64,000 bases of DNA from Bubalus kerabau (lineage: Eukaryota; Chordata; Mammalia; Artiodactyla; Bovidae), in NCBI RefSeq assembly GCF_029407905.1, contig NC_073643.1:30656001-30720000 (forward strand), given 5' to 3'. A program made the translations under genes and the position numbers. Of the stretch, positions 10,821-20,368 are shown in pieces. The notes beneath the pieces are model-generated. The model had not been told where the DNA came from, ran no database searches, and saw nothing but the letters and a program-made list of their open reading frames with translations. The stretch's first letter is position 1. Each line of letters opens with the position of its first letter.

Positions 10821-11160
10821 ATTTAGTTAATAGCATCTTGATTTGGGTGGGACTGATCCCTAATTCCTGGTTCCAGGAGTGGCACATGTTCCAAGCCTGG
10901 CCAGTAAGACTCAGGCCTGAGATTTTGGGGAAACTATTGGGAAAGAGAAACATTCTTTAAGCAGGGATAGCTCCACATGGAGGCAGCCTGCCAGCACAGA
11001 GGAAAAATAGATCCAAAGACAGAGAAAACAGCCTTGATGATAATTCTTGACCTCCTGGATCCAGCCATGCCTGAAGCCACTTAATCCCTAGATTTTTCAG
11101 TTACATAAGCTGATAAATTCCCTATTTTTTGCCTGTCAGAAAGAGCTGTGTGAGTTCCAG
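10820..11160 (+). repeat. Old repeat 'Y', copy 1
   Basis: The block order 'gacctcctggatccagccat' (11049), 'gcctgaagccacttaatccc', 'ttttcagttacataagctga' and 'aaattccctattttttgcct' is shared with 13430-13890 and 59235-59585. Probably a mammalian-wide transposon or LTR fragment; not named. Confidence 0.45.
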
Positions 11161-11930
11161 TGATGAATGAGTGGTCCCAACAGGAGTAAACTGCCAAGAC
11201 ATGGGGGCCTAGGGGAGGGCTTGGTGGAGAAACTTCACTCACCAACCTGCTTCTTCCTTAGAGATTTCCCCCTCCTTTTTGCAGTCATCCCATTCATCGT
11301 TTCCAGTTGTATTACCTTTTTGTAAACCTGTCCTTGCTTAAAATACCTGAGATGTATGATTCTGTGCTGGAGACCACTTCTCACCCCTAGAGGCAATGGA
11401 CATGCTTATGATTTTTAAGAGGAAACCCTCCCAGAACCCAAGCTGGGAGTTGGCACATTGCAGGCTCTCCTTCAGTGTGCAGTGTCTGTGCCTCCTGTGA
11501 CTTGCCAACAGCCAGTGCCAGATTCCAGATCCCCAGCCTCTGGCCCACATCCCCATATATACAGCACCCCCTTCAACAGTGCAAAGTCTTGTTCATTTGC
11601 TCAGAACATGAATTAATCATGCCAGGGAGACTCCCAGACACTGGACTACATTTTGCTGTGTTAGCAATAAACATCCCTTCATCCTGTCGACACAATCAGA
11701 GGGGAAAACAGAGGTCCAAAAGCCAACAAGGTGATGAGGAGATCCGTGGGTCACCCACGGCCAAGCAAAGGAGGGACACATTCTCTCCACCTCCCTCCCC
11801 ACTGCAATCTGATGGCCTGTCACTGGCAGGGACCCAGAGCAGGATTTCTCCTGGGTATGATGGGGCTTATGGGTTTCCGTGCTGGGCTTGCCAGAATTGT
11901 CCTGCATCATCTCCTGTCCCTCTTCATTTA
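11160..11930. other. Unassigned sequence
   Basis: No gene or repeat recognised. A 261-codon plus-strand ORF (11475-12260) starts here, but its second half is the translation of the pyrimidine tract (mostly S, P, L and F), so its length is a composition effect rather than a sign of coding. Confidence 0.45.
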
Positions 11931-12210
11931 GGCCTCCTCCTCCTGCCTCCTTTTCTCCCCTCCCTCCCTCCCTCTCTCTCTCTCTTTCGTTCCTCCCCAC
12001 ACCTCACTCTCCCTCCTCCCCCTCCCTCCACTTCCCTCCCTCCTCTTCTCTTCTGTCCTCATCTCTACTTCTCTTCCCCTCTCAAATTCCCTCCCTCCCT
12101 TCCTTTATTTACCCTTTCCACCTATCATCTTTCCCTTGTTTCTCTATCCTTTCTTGTTTCTGCTTCCCTTTTCTTGGATCCTCCTCTCCCCAACACTGCC
12201 TCCCCCCTCC
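11931..12210 (+). repeat. Polypyrimidine (C/T) tract, about 280 bp
   Basis: Nearly all C and T, built of ccct/ctcc words and a (ct) run near 11970-11985, with few purines. It generates long false ORFs in two plus-strand frames (S/P/L/F-rich). Purine-pyrimidine strand asymmetry of this length can form triplex DNA; this is inference. Confidence 0.9.
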
Positions 12211-12424
12211 CAGCCCCGCCCCAACTGCAGGACTTTCAGCCCGTGGTTCTCAAGAAATGAGAACGAAGGGAATAATACTGAAAAGCAGCCAGGCTCAGCC
12301 AATAAATCCTCTAATGCTTGTAATAGTTTCATTTTCTTCATGTTCATCCTAGTTTAAGAGTTTAATCAACATCTTTGAAATGCTTGTGATTTACTCCACG
12401 GAGCCTTAATAAGAGGCACAGACA

Positions 12425-12483
12425 GTCCCTCCCTCCCTCTCTCCCCACCCCCTTCCTTTCTTCTTTCCCCACTTCCTTCCTTC
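12425..12483 (+). repeat. Second C/T-rich tract
   Basis: A shorter pyrimidine run (ccctccctccctctctcccc, then cttcctttcttctttcccc) that ends exactly where the antisense L2 begins. Confidence 0.8.
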
Positions 12484-13003
12484 TATTTATTCAATAAATG
12501 TTCTTTGAGGGTCTACTCTGGCCCAGGCCCTGGGCTAAGTGCTAGACATAGTGAGTATAGACATGGACATGATCTCTGCTCTGATGAGCTTGTAGTCTGT
12601 GGAAGAGACAGATTTTCACCATAATTCACATATTTATTCAAAAATTTATTCTCATAATGTCAGTGCAAGCTCTGAATTTCCATGAGGATCTAAACAGAGG
12701 AACTGACCCCAACTATGTGGGTGTGGAGGCTTCCTTGAGGAACTGACTTGAAGGTTAGGTTTTCTAAATCAGAGGGAAGAGAAATGAGCCCTCTAAGCAG
12801 AGGGAACACAACATGCAAAGGTCCTGGGGTGAGAGGAAGCAAGGCACTTTCACAGACCACTGCGGCTGACACAGAGAGCAGAAAAAACAAGGTAGGGGTT
12901 GGCAGGGGTCAGATGTTCGGGCTCGTATCTGAGGTAAGATTTTGAGTCTTTACTCCACAACAACAGGGCACCACTGAGGAGTTTCACTGGGTGGGGAAAG
13001 GCA
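12484..13003 (-). repeat. L2 LINE 3' end, antisense
   Basis: Starts with 'tatttattcaataaatgttc', then 'ggcccaggccctgggctaag', 'gatgagcttgtagtctgtgg' and 'aagagacagattttcacc'. It continues with 'gagggaacacaacatgcaaa' then 'ggtcctggggtgagaggaag' (12800) and 'gggcaccactgaggagtttc'. This is the usual order of an antisense L2 tail. Degraded throughout. Confidence 0.75.
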
Positions 13004-13032
13004 GGTGTGTGTGTGTGTGTGTGTATGTGTGT
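13004..13032 (+). repeat. (GT)n microsatellite
   Basis: Interrupted (gt) run with one 'at' break. Short; polymorphism is possible. Confidence 0.9.
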
Positions 13033-13289
13033 GATCAGTTTGACTCTTGATGCCATCAAAGGCGGGATGGGAGGCCCTTTGGGAAATGCTTTCAGCCTTG
13101 GGTTAACTGGGTTAACTATCCAGATTGGGTTGGATACAGCATTGGTCACAGAGGCTGGATAGGGGTCAGGTAATTATTCTGGCTTCTGAAAGGGATATAA
13201 TCCTCCCTGCGGACCTCCTGTGTGTGTCAGAGGATCCTATGAGTAAGAAAGGTGGAAGGATCATTACTGACTATGGATAAAAAAACCTT

Positions 13290-13420
13290 CAGAGCTGGAC
13301 CCATATAGATCTGGCTTTGCTGTTTATCACCTATGAGATCCCAGGCAGGTTTGTAGCTTCTCCAAGTTGGTTCCTTATTTGCAATATGAGGATAATAATA
13401 GTAATAAATGTCTTATTTTT
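13290..13420 (-). repeat. MIR fragment
   Basis: Antisense MIR: 'atcccaggcaggtttgtagc', 'ttggttccttatttgcaata' then 'tgaggataataatagtaat'. Confidence 0.65.
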
Positions 13421-13429
13421 GTCTGCCTA

Positions 13430-13890
13430 TCATCCCCTTTCCGATTTGGAAATTACCACTGCATGTGGTTCCGGTGGGACTGACTCACTCGGCCCCACCT
13501 ACCTGCCAGGCGCATAATCCAGACCCAGCCAATTATTGGGCTCCATCTCTGCACCGGGTCTAAGGGACACAAGCAAGAGTACCTCTATGGGATCTGATAC
13601 AGGGCTGTTGGAGAAAAGGATCTTTCTTGGTTTTAGATTGTGAGCTTTAAGACTAGGAACTTGGCCTACTGGTGTCCAATTTTCTTGGAAAAAGAAATCA
13701 GGGAGATGAGTGGGAGAGGTGAGAGAAGGAAGAAAGAATGAGAGAGAGAAGAAAAAAACAACTTTGAGATCCTGGATGCAACAGTTCCTGAAGCCCACAG
13801 ACCCCTTGCACTTCTCAGTTAATGAGCCTATCAGTACCACCATTTAGGGTTAAACCAATTTGAGCTGGGTTTGTCCCTCACATTGGATGT
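13430..13890 (+). repeat. Old repeat 'Y', copy 2
   Basis: Same block order as 10820-11160: 'gagatcctggatgcaacagt' (13767), 'tcctgaagcccacagacccc', 'acttctcagttaatgagcct' (13810), then 'accaatttgagctgggtttg' (13854). It carries an A/G-rich patch at 13728-13760. Confidence 0.45.
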
Positions 13891-14285
13891 GTTCTGACCA
13901 GTGAACCATGTCATTGGGTTATTGTGCGGGATTATTTAGGTAAAGGACCAAAAGCAAATGTGAAGTTATCAGCATGCAGATCACCAGTGAGGCGTATTGT
14001 TTAGGTCACAATTCACAGCCATAGAATACATAACTAGAGTGTATGCTGCTTCTCATCTCTGGTGTTTAGTCTCTATTACCCCACACCACCTTTGTGATCC
14101 GGTGTAAGCTCCCTTCCCCACTCTCCCCATCTCCCTCCAAAATTTGTGACTCTCCTGCCCCTGGGGTTCTCTTGAAGTAACAATGGCAGAAACAGAGCAC
14201 AATGGCCTGAAGGATGTAACTGCGTTTGGATCTTATTTAAGAAGATTAGCTCCCTCCCACTCCATAGCAGTTGGTTGCTACCTTT
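13890..14285. other. Unassigned sequence
   Basis: No feature recognised; no sustained ORF. Confidence 0.4.
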
Positions 14286-14287
14286 TT

Positions 14288-14793
14288 TACAGAGTGTATT
14301 AGTTATCTATTGATGTATAACAAATGAGCCCCAAACTTAGTATCTTAAAAAACAATCAGAGATTTTACCATATGGCTTCTGTGGGTCAGGGATTCAGCTA
14401 GCTCAAGGTCTCTCAAGAGGCTGAAGATAAGACATTGGACAGGGCTAGTTTTGTGTGAAGGCTTAACTGGGGCTAAAGGATCCACACCCAAGATGTCCAC
14501 TCATATAGCTGTTAGAAGATTTTAGTCCTGGTCAGATAAACCTCTCCACAGAGCTGCTTGAGTGTTCTCAGGCTACATCCTCTGGCTTCCCCCAGAATGA
14601 GAGATCCAAGACAGAGGCAGGTGGAAACTGCAGTATCTTTTATGACCTAGTCTTGGAAGGTCAGGAATCATTTCTGCAATATTCTACAGACTGTGCAGTT
14701 CAGCCCTATTCACGTGGTAGTGGGCTACACCAGGGTGTGAATAACAGGAATCAGCGGTCATTGGGGAGCCCCTTAGAGGTTGACTGCCACACT
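14288..14793 (+). repeat. Old ~500 bp repeat 'X', copy 2 (best preserved)
   Basis: Begins 'tgtattagttatctattgat', then 'aaacttagtatcttaaaaaa', 'cttctgtgggtcagggattc' (14376), 'tatgacctagtcttggaagg' (14640) and 'cattggggagccccttagag', ending 'gactgccacac'. The TG start and near-CA end suggest an LTR, but I cannot name it. Confidence 0.55.
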
Positions 14794-14799
14794 TGTGAA

Positions 14800-15180
14800 G
14801 GGAGCAGTGGTATTCTCGACTTTCATTCAAGCTTCTTAGTCTGAAGGGAATTCTCTTCACTAAGGTGGCCTTCAGATGCCCAGGATAACACGGCATCTTA
14901 GAGGCACCAAAAAACACCCCTTCCAACAACTTGTGCTTGAAAGAGCTTTTTTTTCCCCCAGAGCTCGCAAAGAGTTCCTTAAATAAACTAGTGAAATGAC
15001 TAAACTAATTTGCTGGTCTGTAATTTCCTGGCATGTCTGGAGATTTCCTAATAAACAGTAGCTTCAGGCTGGCAACCTGCCATCATTTCAGCCCTCTCCT
15101 GCGTGACAAACAAGGGATGTGTAAAGCATCTGAGAGGGTTGGGAAGTTTGTTACATCACAGGGGGAAGCACTGGATCCAG
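14800..15180. other. Unassigned sequence
   Basis: No repeat or gene recognised. Confidence 0.4.
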
Positions 15181-15350
15181 AGCCTGGATATTTGGTTTTG
15201 AGAGCCAGCCCTGCCTCTTACCTCCTATCATATTCTGAGTGAAACACTTGCCTCTCTGTGCCTCAGTTTCTCCCTCTTGGGAAAGTGGTGATAACCCTGG
15301 TCCTGCCTGACTCAGGACTATTACTAGGTTTTGGATAAGTTGATATAGTG
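15180..15350 (-). repeat. MIR fragment
   Basis: Antisense MIR: 'cttgcctctctgtgcctcag' followed by 'tttctccctcttgggaaa', then 'gtggtgataaccctgg'. Confidence 0.72.
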
Positions 15351-15399
15351 TTTCCAAGAGGGGAGTCCATGGGACTGTTAACCCCCAAAGGAGTCCTGT

Positions 15400-16250
15400 G
15401 CTGGAATGAACATGGGCAACCTTGGTTAACACATTCCAGCCATTTCCCACTTCCCTTGAGTGCAGGCAGGACCAGCTTTGTGGCTGTGTGCAGGGACAGC
15501 CACAGGGCCCTGCACTTGGGTTTTGTGCCCTGTTGTTGCTATCTTGAAATTCTCAATAATTTTATCTTTGAAGTCATGCTTTATAAGTGACGATTGATAG
15601 AATAATAGAGTTTGTGCTAGACACTGTGTGTCTCAACTCCCAGGAGACCGCTTCTCACTGTCTCCTTAAGGTGGGCTCTTGACTGCCTACTTCTCTTTCC
15701 TGGTGTCTGCTGGATCCCCCTGCCCTGCCCAGAAACATGTCACCAAGGCACTCAGATCATGGAGTTCAAGATGGAGACTGGTTTAGTCCTGGGGGTGGAG
15801 TGGTCTACTTTCACCCTCTGCCAACTACATGGACCTAGGTACTTGTGAGGGGGGAAGCTGGGGTCCAGTGTCCACAGGGTCTAATACCCAGTGCATGGGA
15901 AGTGCTAGTCTAGAGCAAGGTGGTATCTCAGGGCAAAGTGGCAGCTATCTCGATGCTGAGCTGGCAGTGCCATGGCACACTGCCAGACAGTTTGGTGGGG
16001 GCCTCTCAGCTACCTCTGACCCAGGTACCAAGGGGGTTGTAATCCCTTGAGGATCATCTATCTATTGTGAGTTGGGACACCCATGGGAAGAGGAGGTAAG
16101 CTCCCCCATGCTGCCAACACCACCAGCCAGGGCTGCTCATTCTCCATTTGCTTTGGGTCTAATCTACAGAACTTGTCAGATCCCTTAACATAAAAGACAC
16201 TAAGCTGTAGTAGGTCAAAGTGCATACTTGGGAGCCTCTTTGTCTAGGTT
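15400..16250. other. Unassigned sequence
   Basis: About 850 bp, moderately GC-rich, with no recognisable repeat. ORFs under 85 codons on both strands, none with a protein motif. Confidence 0.4.
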
Positions 16251-16254
16251 TGGT

Positions 16255-16430
16255 TCATGCCTCACCTGTGTTGTCACCTTAGCCCTTTACCTGACCTTTC
16301 TGTGCCCCTGTTTATTCACCCCTAAAATAACAAACATGTAGTTTTCACTTCACAGGTTGTCGTGCGGACTCAATGAGGTAGTACATGTGGAGCAGCTAGA
16401 CTAGCGCTCCCTGTGCATTGCGTTAGGCAA
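16255..16430 (-). repeat. MIR fragment
   Basis: Antisense MIR: 'cctttctgtgcccctgttta', 'ttcacccctaaaataaca', 'ggactcaatgaggtagtaca'. Confidence 0.6.
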
Positions 16431-16489
16431 TGTAATTTAATACTTGTCTCCCCTAAAGGACTGCTGGACTCTTGGTGCAGGGATGTCAT

Positions 16490-16570
16490 CTGTACCATCC
16501 ACTCCTGCAGTCCTGTACCCAGCGCCATGCCCGAAACAAACTCAATGGATGGACACTTGTTGGAGGAAGG
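16490..16570 (+). repeat. Short L2 3' tail remnant
   Basis: 'gtacccagcgccatgcccga' then 'aacaaactcaatggatgg' and 'acacttgttggaggaagg' follow the L2 terminal order (cagcgcc, cat..., ctcaata..., gttg...). Confidence 0.4.
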
Positions 16571-16579
16571 AATCTCCAA

Positions 16580-18314
16580 GCAGGGCTCTCCACGGAACCG
16601 CTACCCTATCTTCTTTTTCCTAGAGACTAGTACACAACCAGCATTCCACAGAGCACACATTTAGGAATCTCCAAGCTTACCTCTGTGAAGTGACGCACCT
16701 AAGCGAGGAGGCAGCACACAGCCCTCTGCAGGGTCTGTTCCCCTCCTTTTGAGACTCAGCATCTCATCCCTATCCTTAGGGTTGCCTGATCCTGGGGATG
16801 GAGCACATGGACACCCCAGTGACTTGCCCACCTCCTCTCTGGACCCATCTCTCCCCACTGCCCCATAACTCACTCTTGCCAAACCCCTCCCCAGGGCCTC
16901 CCACGTCCTTAATTGGGCCAATCTGTCCCCCTGACACTGTGCTCTGCTTCGTTTTCTCCGCAAAGCCCTCTCTTGTCAGTTGACGGATTCTCATCTGTCA
17001 CGAGCACATTTTTCAATTTGTGCTCTTCCAGCAGATTCCCAGCCAGGTTTCAGCTTTTAAAAAGCTACTTAGTTTTATAATTTCCCAATGATTTTCCTTG
17101 CCTGCCATGATTCCTCTTCATCCCCGTTCCCCAGTTTCCTTCCCAGAGCGCTGAATCCTTACAGGTGACCCTCTAAGGAAGCCTGATTTAGTCAGATGAG
17201 GGGACCATCACTCTCCTATTTTTGGCTCCTCCTAAAGTTGGTCCTGAGAGAAGGGCACCAGGGCAGTAGCTGATCTCTGGGAATTGATCCAGGAAGCAGG
17301 AGTTGGGGAGGGGCGGTCAGAGAAGGAAGGAAGAAGGGCCCAAAACGGCACCTTATCTTCAGGGTACAAACTGAGTGACCTGCAGGGAACTGCAGGAATG
17401 GAATGGACTTTTGTGATGTCCCTTTGTGTTGTTGGAGGATGGGGAGGCTGGGCATTTAGCCACTGGCTGCCACCCCCATTGTTGGAGGGATGTCCCTGGG
17501 AAAACAAACTTACCCACCCTTCTATGATGTAGAAAGGTCCAGTTTAAAATCCTAGCCTCGTGCCCTCCCTCTGTTCTGGTCAGATTTGACTCACCCTGAG
17601 GGGCTGCAGTGAGGAGGGAGCTGGGTCGGCTCTAAGGATCCCTCCCCTTCCCCTGCCCCTCTTCCCCCTACTCTCTCCTTTGGGGCACAGAGGACAACAT
17701 GAAGAGCATTCGCTGGAGTTTGCAGTCTCTAAGTCACTCTCCCAGAGTGTTCTTTCCTTGACTCAAAGGAGACTCATCCGTCTCCCCAAGTATTCACACT
17801 CCTGCTCAGATCCCCAATGTCTGTACTTTTATAGGTTGGAGGGAAGGAAGGAAGGAGTGGTGATACGGCCAGTTTGGCTGTCTCTTCATTTGCCTGAAGG
17901 CACTCAGGGCCTCTTTCCCTTAGGCAAAAGGTTCTTACCTTGGGTGGGAAAAGTATTATTTGTATTTCCCAATCTCTAAGTGAAAATTGGCATTTCTTTC
18001 TATTCAAAATGTAGACATCCAACCCCATAATAACATTAGTTGTGCCTGTGACTTTGTCATCCATAAAAATCAGAGATATTTTCATATCTACAGTTGTCAC
18101 AGATATCTGAAAATGACATTTTATGCTCATCTCCATTTAAAAATTAGTTGTAACTAGATCCACTGCTAGATATTGCTTTTTGATGTGTTGATAAAGTCGT
18201 GCCAGTATTACTACATCATAAATTTGTTTAATATTTTGAGAACCACGTAACTGGTTTTCTCTGTAATTCTGTGTATTTTATTTTGTGCCTTTGAAGCCAT
18301 TATCTGAAAACAGA
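16580..18314. other. Unique sequence
   Basis: About 1.7 kb with no recognised repeat. It includes a GC-rich, both-strand-ORF part (16700-17000) and a cleaner AT-rich part (16980-17110, 17960-18310). No exon evidence. Confidence 0.45.
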
Positions 18315-18325
18315 TTCATCACTTT

Positions 18326-20025
18326 CAGTTCAGTTCAATTTAGTCACTCAGTTGTGTCCAACTCTTTGTGACCCCATGGACTGCAGCACCCCAGGCTTCC
18401 CTGTCGATCACCAGCTCCTGGAGCTTGCACAAACTCATGTGTATTGAGTCGGTGATACCATCCAAGCATCTCATCCTCCGCTGTTCCCTTCTCCTGTTCT
18501 CAATCTTTCCCAGCATCAGGGTCTTTCCCAATGAGTCAGTTCTTCACATCAGGTGGCTAAAGTATTGGAGCTTCAGCTTCAGCATCATTCCTTCCAATGA
18601 ATTTTCAGGGCTGATTTTCTTTAGCATGGACTGGTTGGATCTCCTTGCAGTCCAAGAGACTCTCAAGAGTCTTCTCCAACACCACAGTTCAAAAGCATCA
18701 ATTCTTCAGCGCTCAGCCTTCTTTATGGTCCAACTCTCACAGCCATACATGACTACTGGAAAAACCATAGCTTTGACTAGATAGACCTTTGTTGGAAAAG
18801 TAATGTCTCTGCTTTTTAATATGCTGTCTAGGTTGGTCATAACTTTTCTTCCAAGGAGCAAGCGTCTTTTAATTTCATGGCTTTCACCATCTGCAGTGAT
18901 TTTGGAGCTGAAGAAAATAAAGTTTCTCACTGTTTCCATTGTTTCCCCATCTATTTGCCATGAAGTAATGGGACTGGATCCCATCAGTTTTCTGAATGTT
19001 GAGTTTTAAGCCAACTTTTTTACTCTCCTCTTTCACTTTCATCAAGAGACTCTTTAGTTCTACTTCGCTTTCTGCCGTAAGGGTGGTGTCATCTGCATAT
19101 CTGAGGTTTTTGATATTTCTCCTGGCAATCTTGACTCCAACTTGATATTTCGCATGATGTACTCTGCATATAAGTCAAATAAGCAGGGTGACAATATACA
19201 GCCTTGACGTACTCCTTTCCCAATTTGGAAACAGTCTGTTGTTCCATGTCTGGTTCTAATTGTTGCTTCTTGACCTGCATACACATTTCTCAGAAGGCAG
19301 GTCAGGTGGTCTGGTATTCTCATCTCTTTAAAAAATTTCCACAGTTTGTTGTAATCCACACAGTCAAAGGCTTTGGTGTAGTCAATAAAGCAGAAATAGA
19401 TGATTTTCTGGAACTCTCTTGCTTTTTCCATGATCCAGGGGATGTTGGAAATTTGATCTTTGGTTCCTCTGGCTTTTCTAAACCCAGCTTGAACATCTGG
19501 AAGTTCATGGTTCATGTACTGCTGAAGACTGGCTTGGAGAATTTTGAGAATTACTTTGCTAGTGTGTGAGATGAATGCAATTGTGCAGTAGTTTGAACAT
19601 TCTTTGACATTGCCTTTCTTTGGGATTGGAATGAAAACTGACCTTTTCCAGTCCTGTGGCCACTGCTAAGTTTTCCAGATTTGCTGGCATATTGAAATAG
19701 CTCAACTGAGATTCCATCACCTCTATTAGCTTTGTTCATAGTTATGCTTCCTAAGGCCCACTTGACTTCACATTCCAGGATGTCTGGCTCTAGGTGAGTG
19801 ATCACACCATCGTGGTTATCTGGGTCATGAAGATCTTTTTTGTATAGTTCTTCTGTGTATTCTTGCCACCTCTTCTTAATATCATCTACTTCTGATAGGT
19901 CAATACCATTTCTGTCCTTTATTGAGCCCATCTTTGCATGAAGTTTTCCCTTGGTATCTCTGATTTTCTTGAAGAGATCTCTAGTCTTTCCCATTCTATT
20001 GTTTACTTTGCATCTATCACTAAAG
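18326..20025 (-). mobile_element. BovB LINE, 5'-truncated (1.7 kb)
   Basis: Antisense BovB from its 3' end (cagttcagttcaatttagt on plus) up into the region between the endonuclease and reverse transcriptase. An 11 bp target duplication ttcatcacttt at 18315-18325 and 20026-20036 defines the ends. It lies 343 bp from the plus-strand copy at 20369-23776, giving a head-to-head arrangement. Confidence 0.95.
18335..19995 (-). pseudogene. BovB ORF2 (reverse transcriptase part), broken
   Basis: RT-coding remnant. The minus-strand frame 20051-19551 reads linker and early RT (residues WALGSITMNKA), with its first codons outside the element. Frame 19515-19060 reads the RT palm (CFIDYTKAFDCVDYNKL, then [17 protein letters not shown]), then leaves frame before the YADD box, whose bases remain at about 19086-19100. 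Frame 18984-18706 reads the C-terminal part. The endonuclease half is absent. At least two frame breaks make it non-coding. The intact family protein would nick DNA and copy its RNA at the nick. Confidence 0.85.
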
Positions 20026-20204
20026 TTCATCACTTTACTGGATGCCAACACAAGAAAGGTCAGAACCTTGTTCTAGAACACGTGGTTTCTGTTTTTCTTA
20101 GGTCTCATTTTGGGGCTTGGACTGGCATCTCTCTCCACAGCATTTTCTACACTGTCTTTCTTTTGAATTAGGATCCTGTTGTCCTCATTCAGGCCAATAA
20201 TGGC

Positions 20205-20368
20205 TGACACGTTTTAAACATTTCCTCTGTATAAACACAGTGCAAAGCACTCTACATGCATTTGCTCATTTAATTTTTTGTGGAGGTACAGAGAGGTTAA
20301 GTGACATGTCATGGTCCAACAGCTAGTAATTGGAGGAGCCAGGATTTGAACCTAGGTAGTCTGACTCC
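20205..20368 (+). repeat. MIR SINE, left part (split by BovB)
   Basis: Clear plus-strand MIR: 'gtgcaaagcactctacatgc', 'ggtacagagaggttaagtga', 'aacagctagtaattggagga', 'gccaggatttgaacctaggt', ending in agtctgactcc, which became the BovB target duplication. It resumes at 23788. Confidence 0.85.

Noticed and set aside
11475..12352. ORFs of 261 and 157 codons on plus
   Set aside because: They translate a C/T tract; the product is mainly S, P, L and F, and several frames are open together, so length has no coding meaning.
18368..18784. Plus-strand ORF of 138 codons (and similar ones at 8494-8883, 29795-30349, 60530-61051)
   Set aside because: These are antisense translations of the BovB 3' region; the same peptide pattern recurs at every minus-strand BovB.
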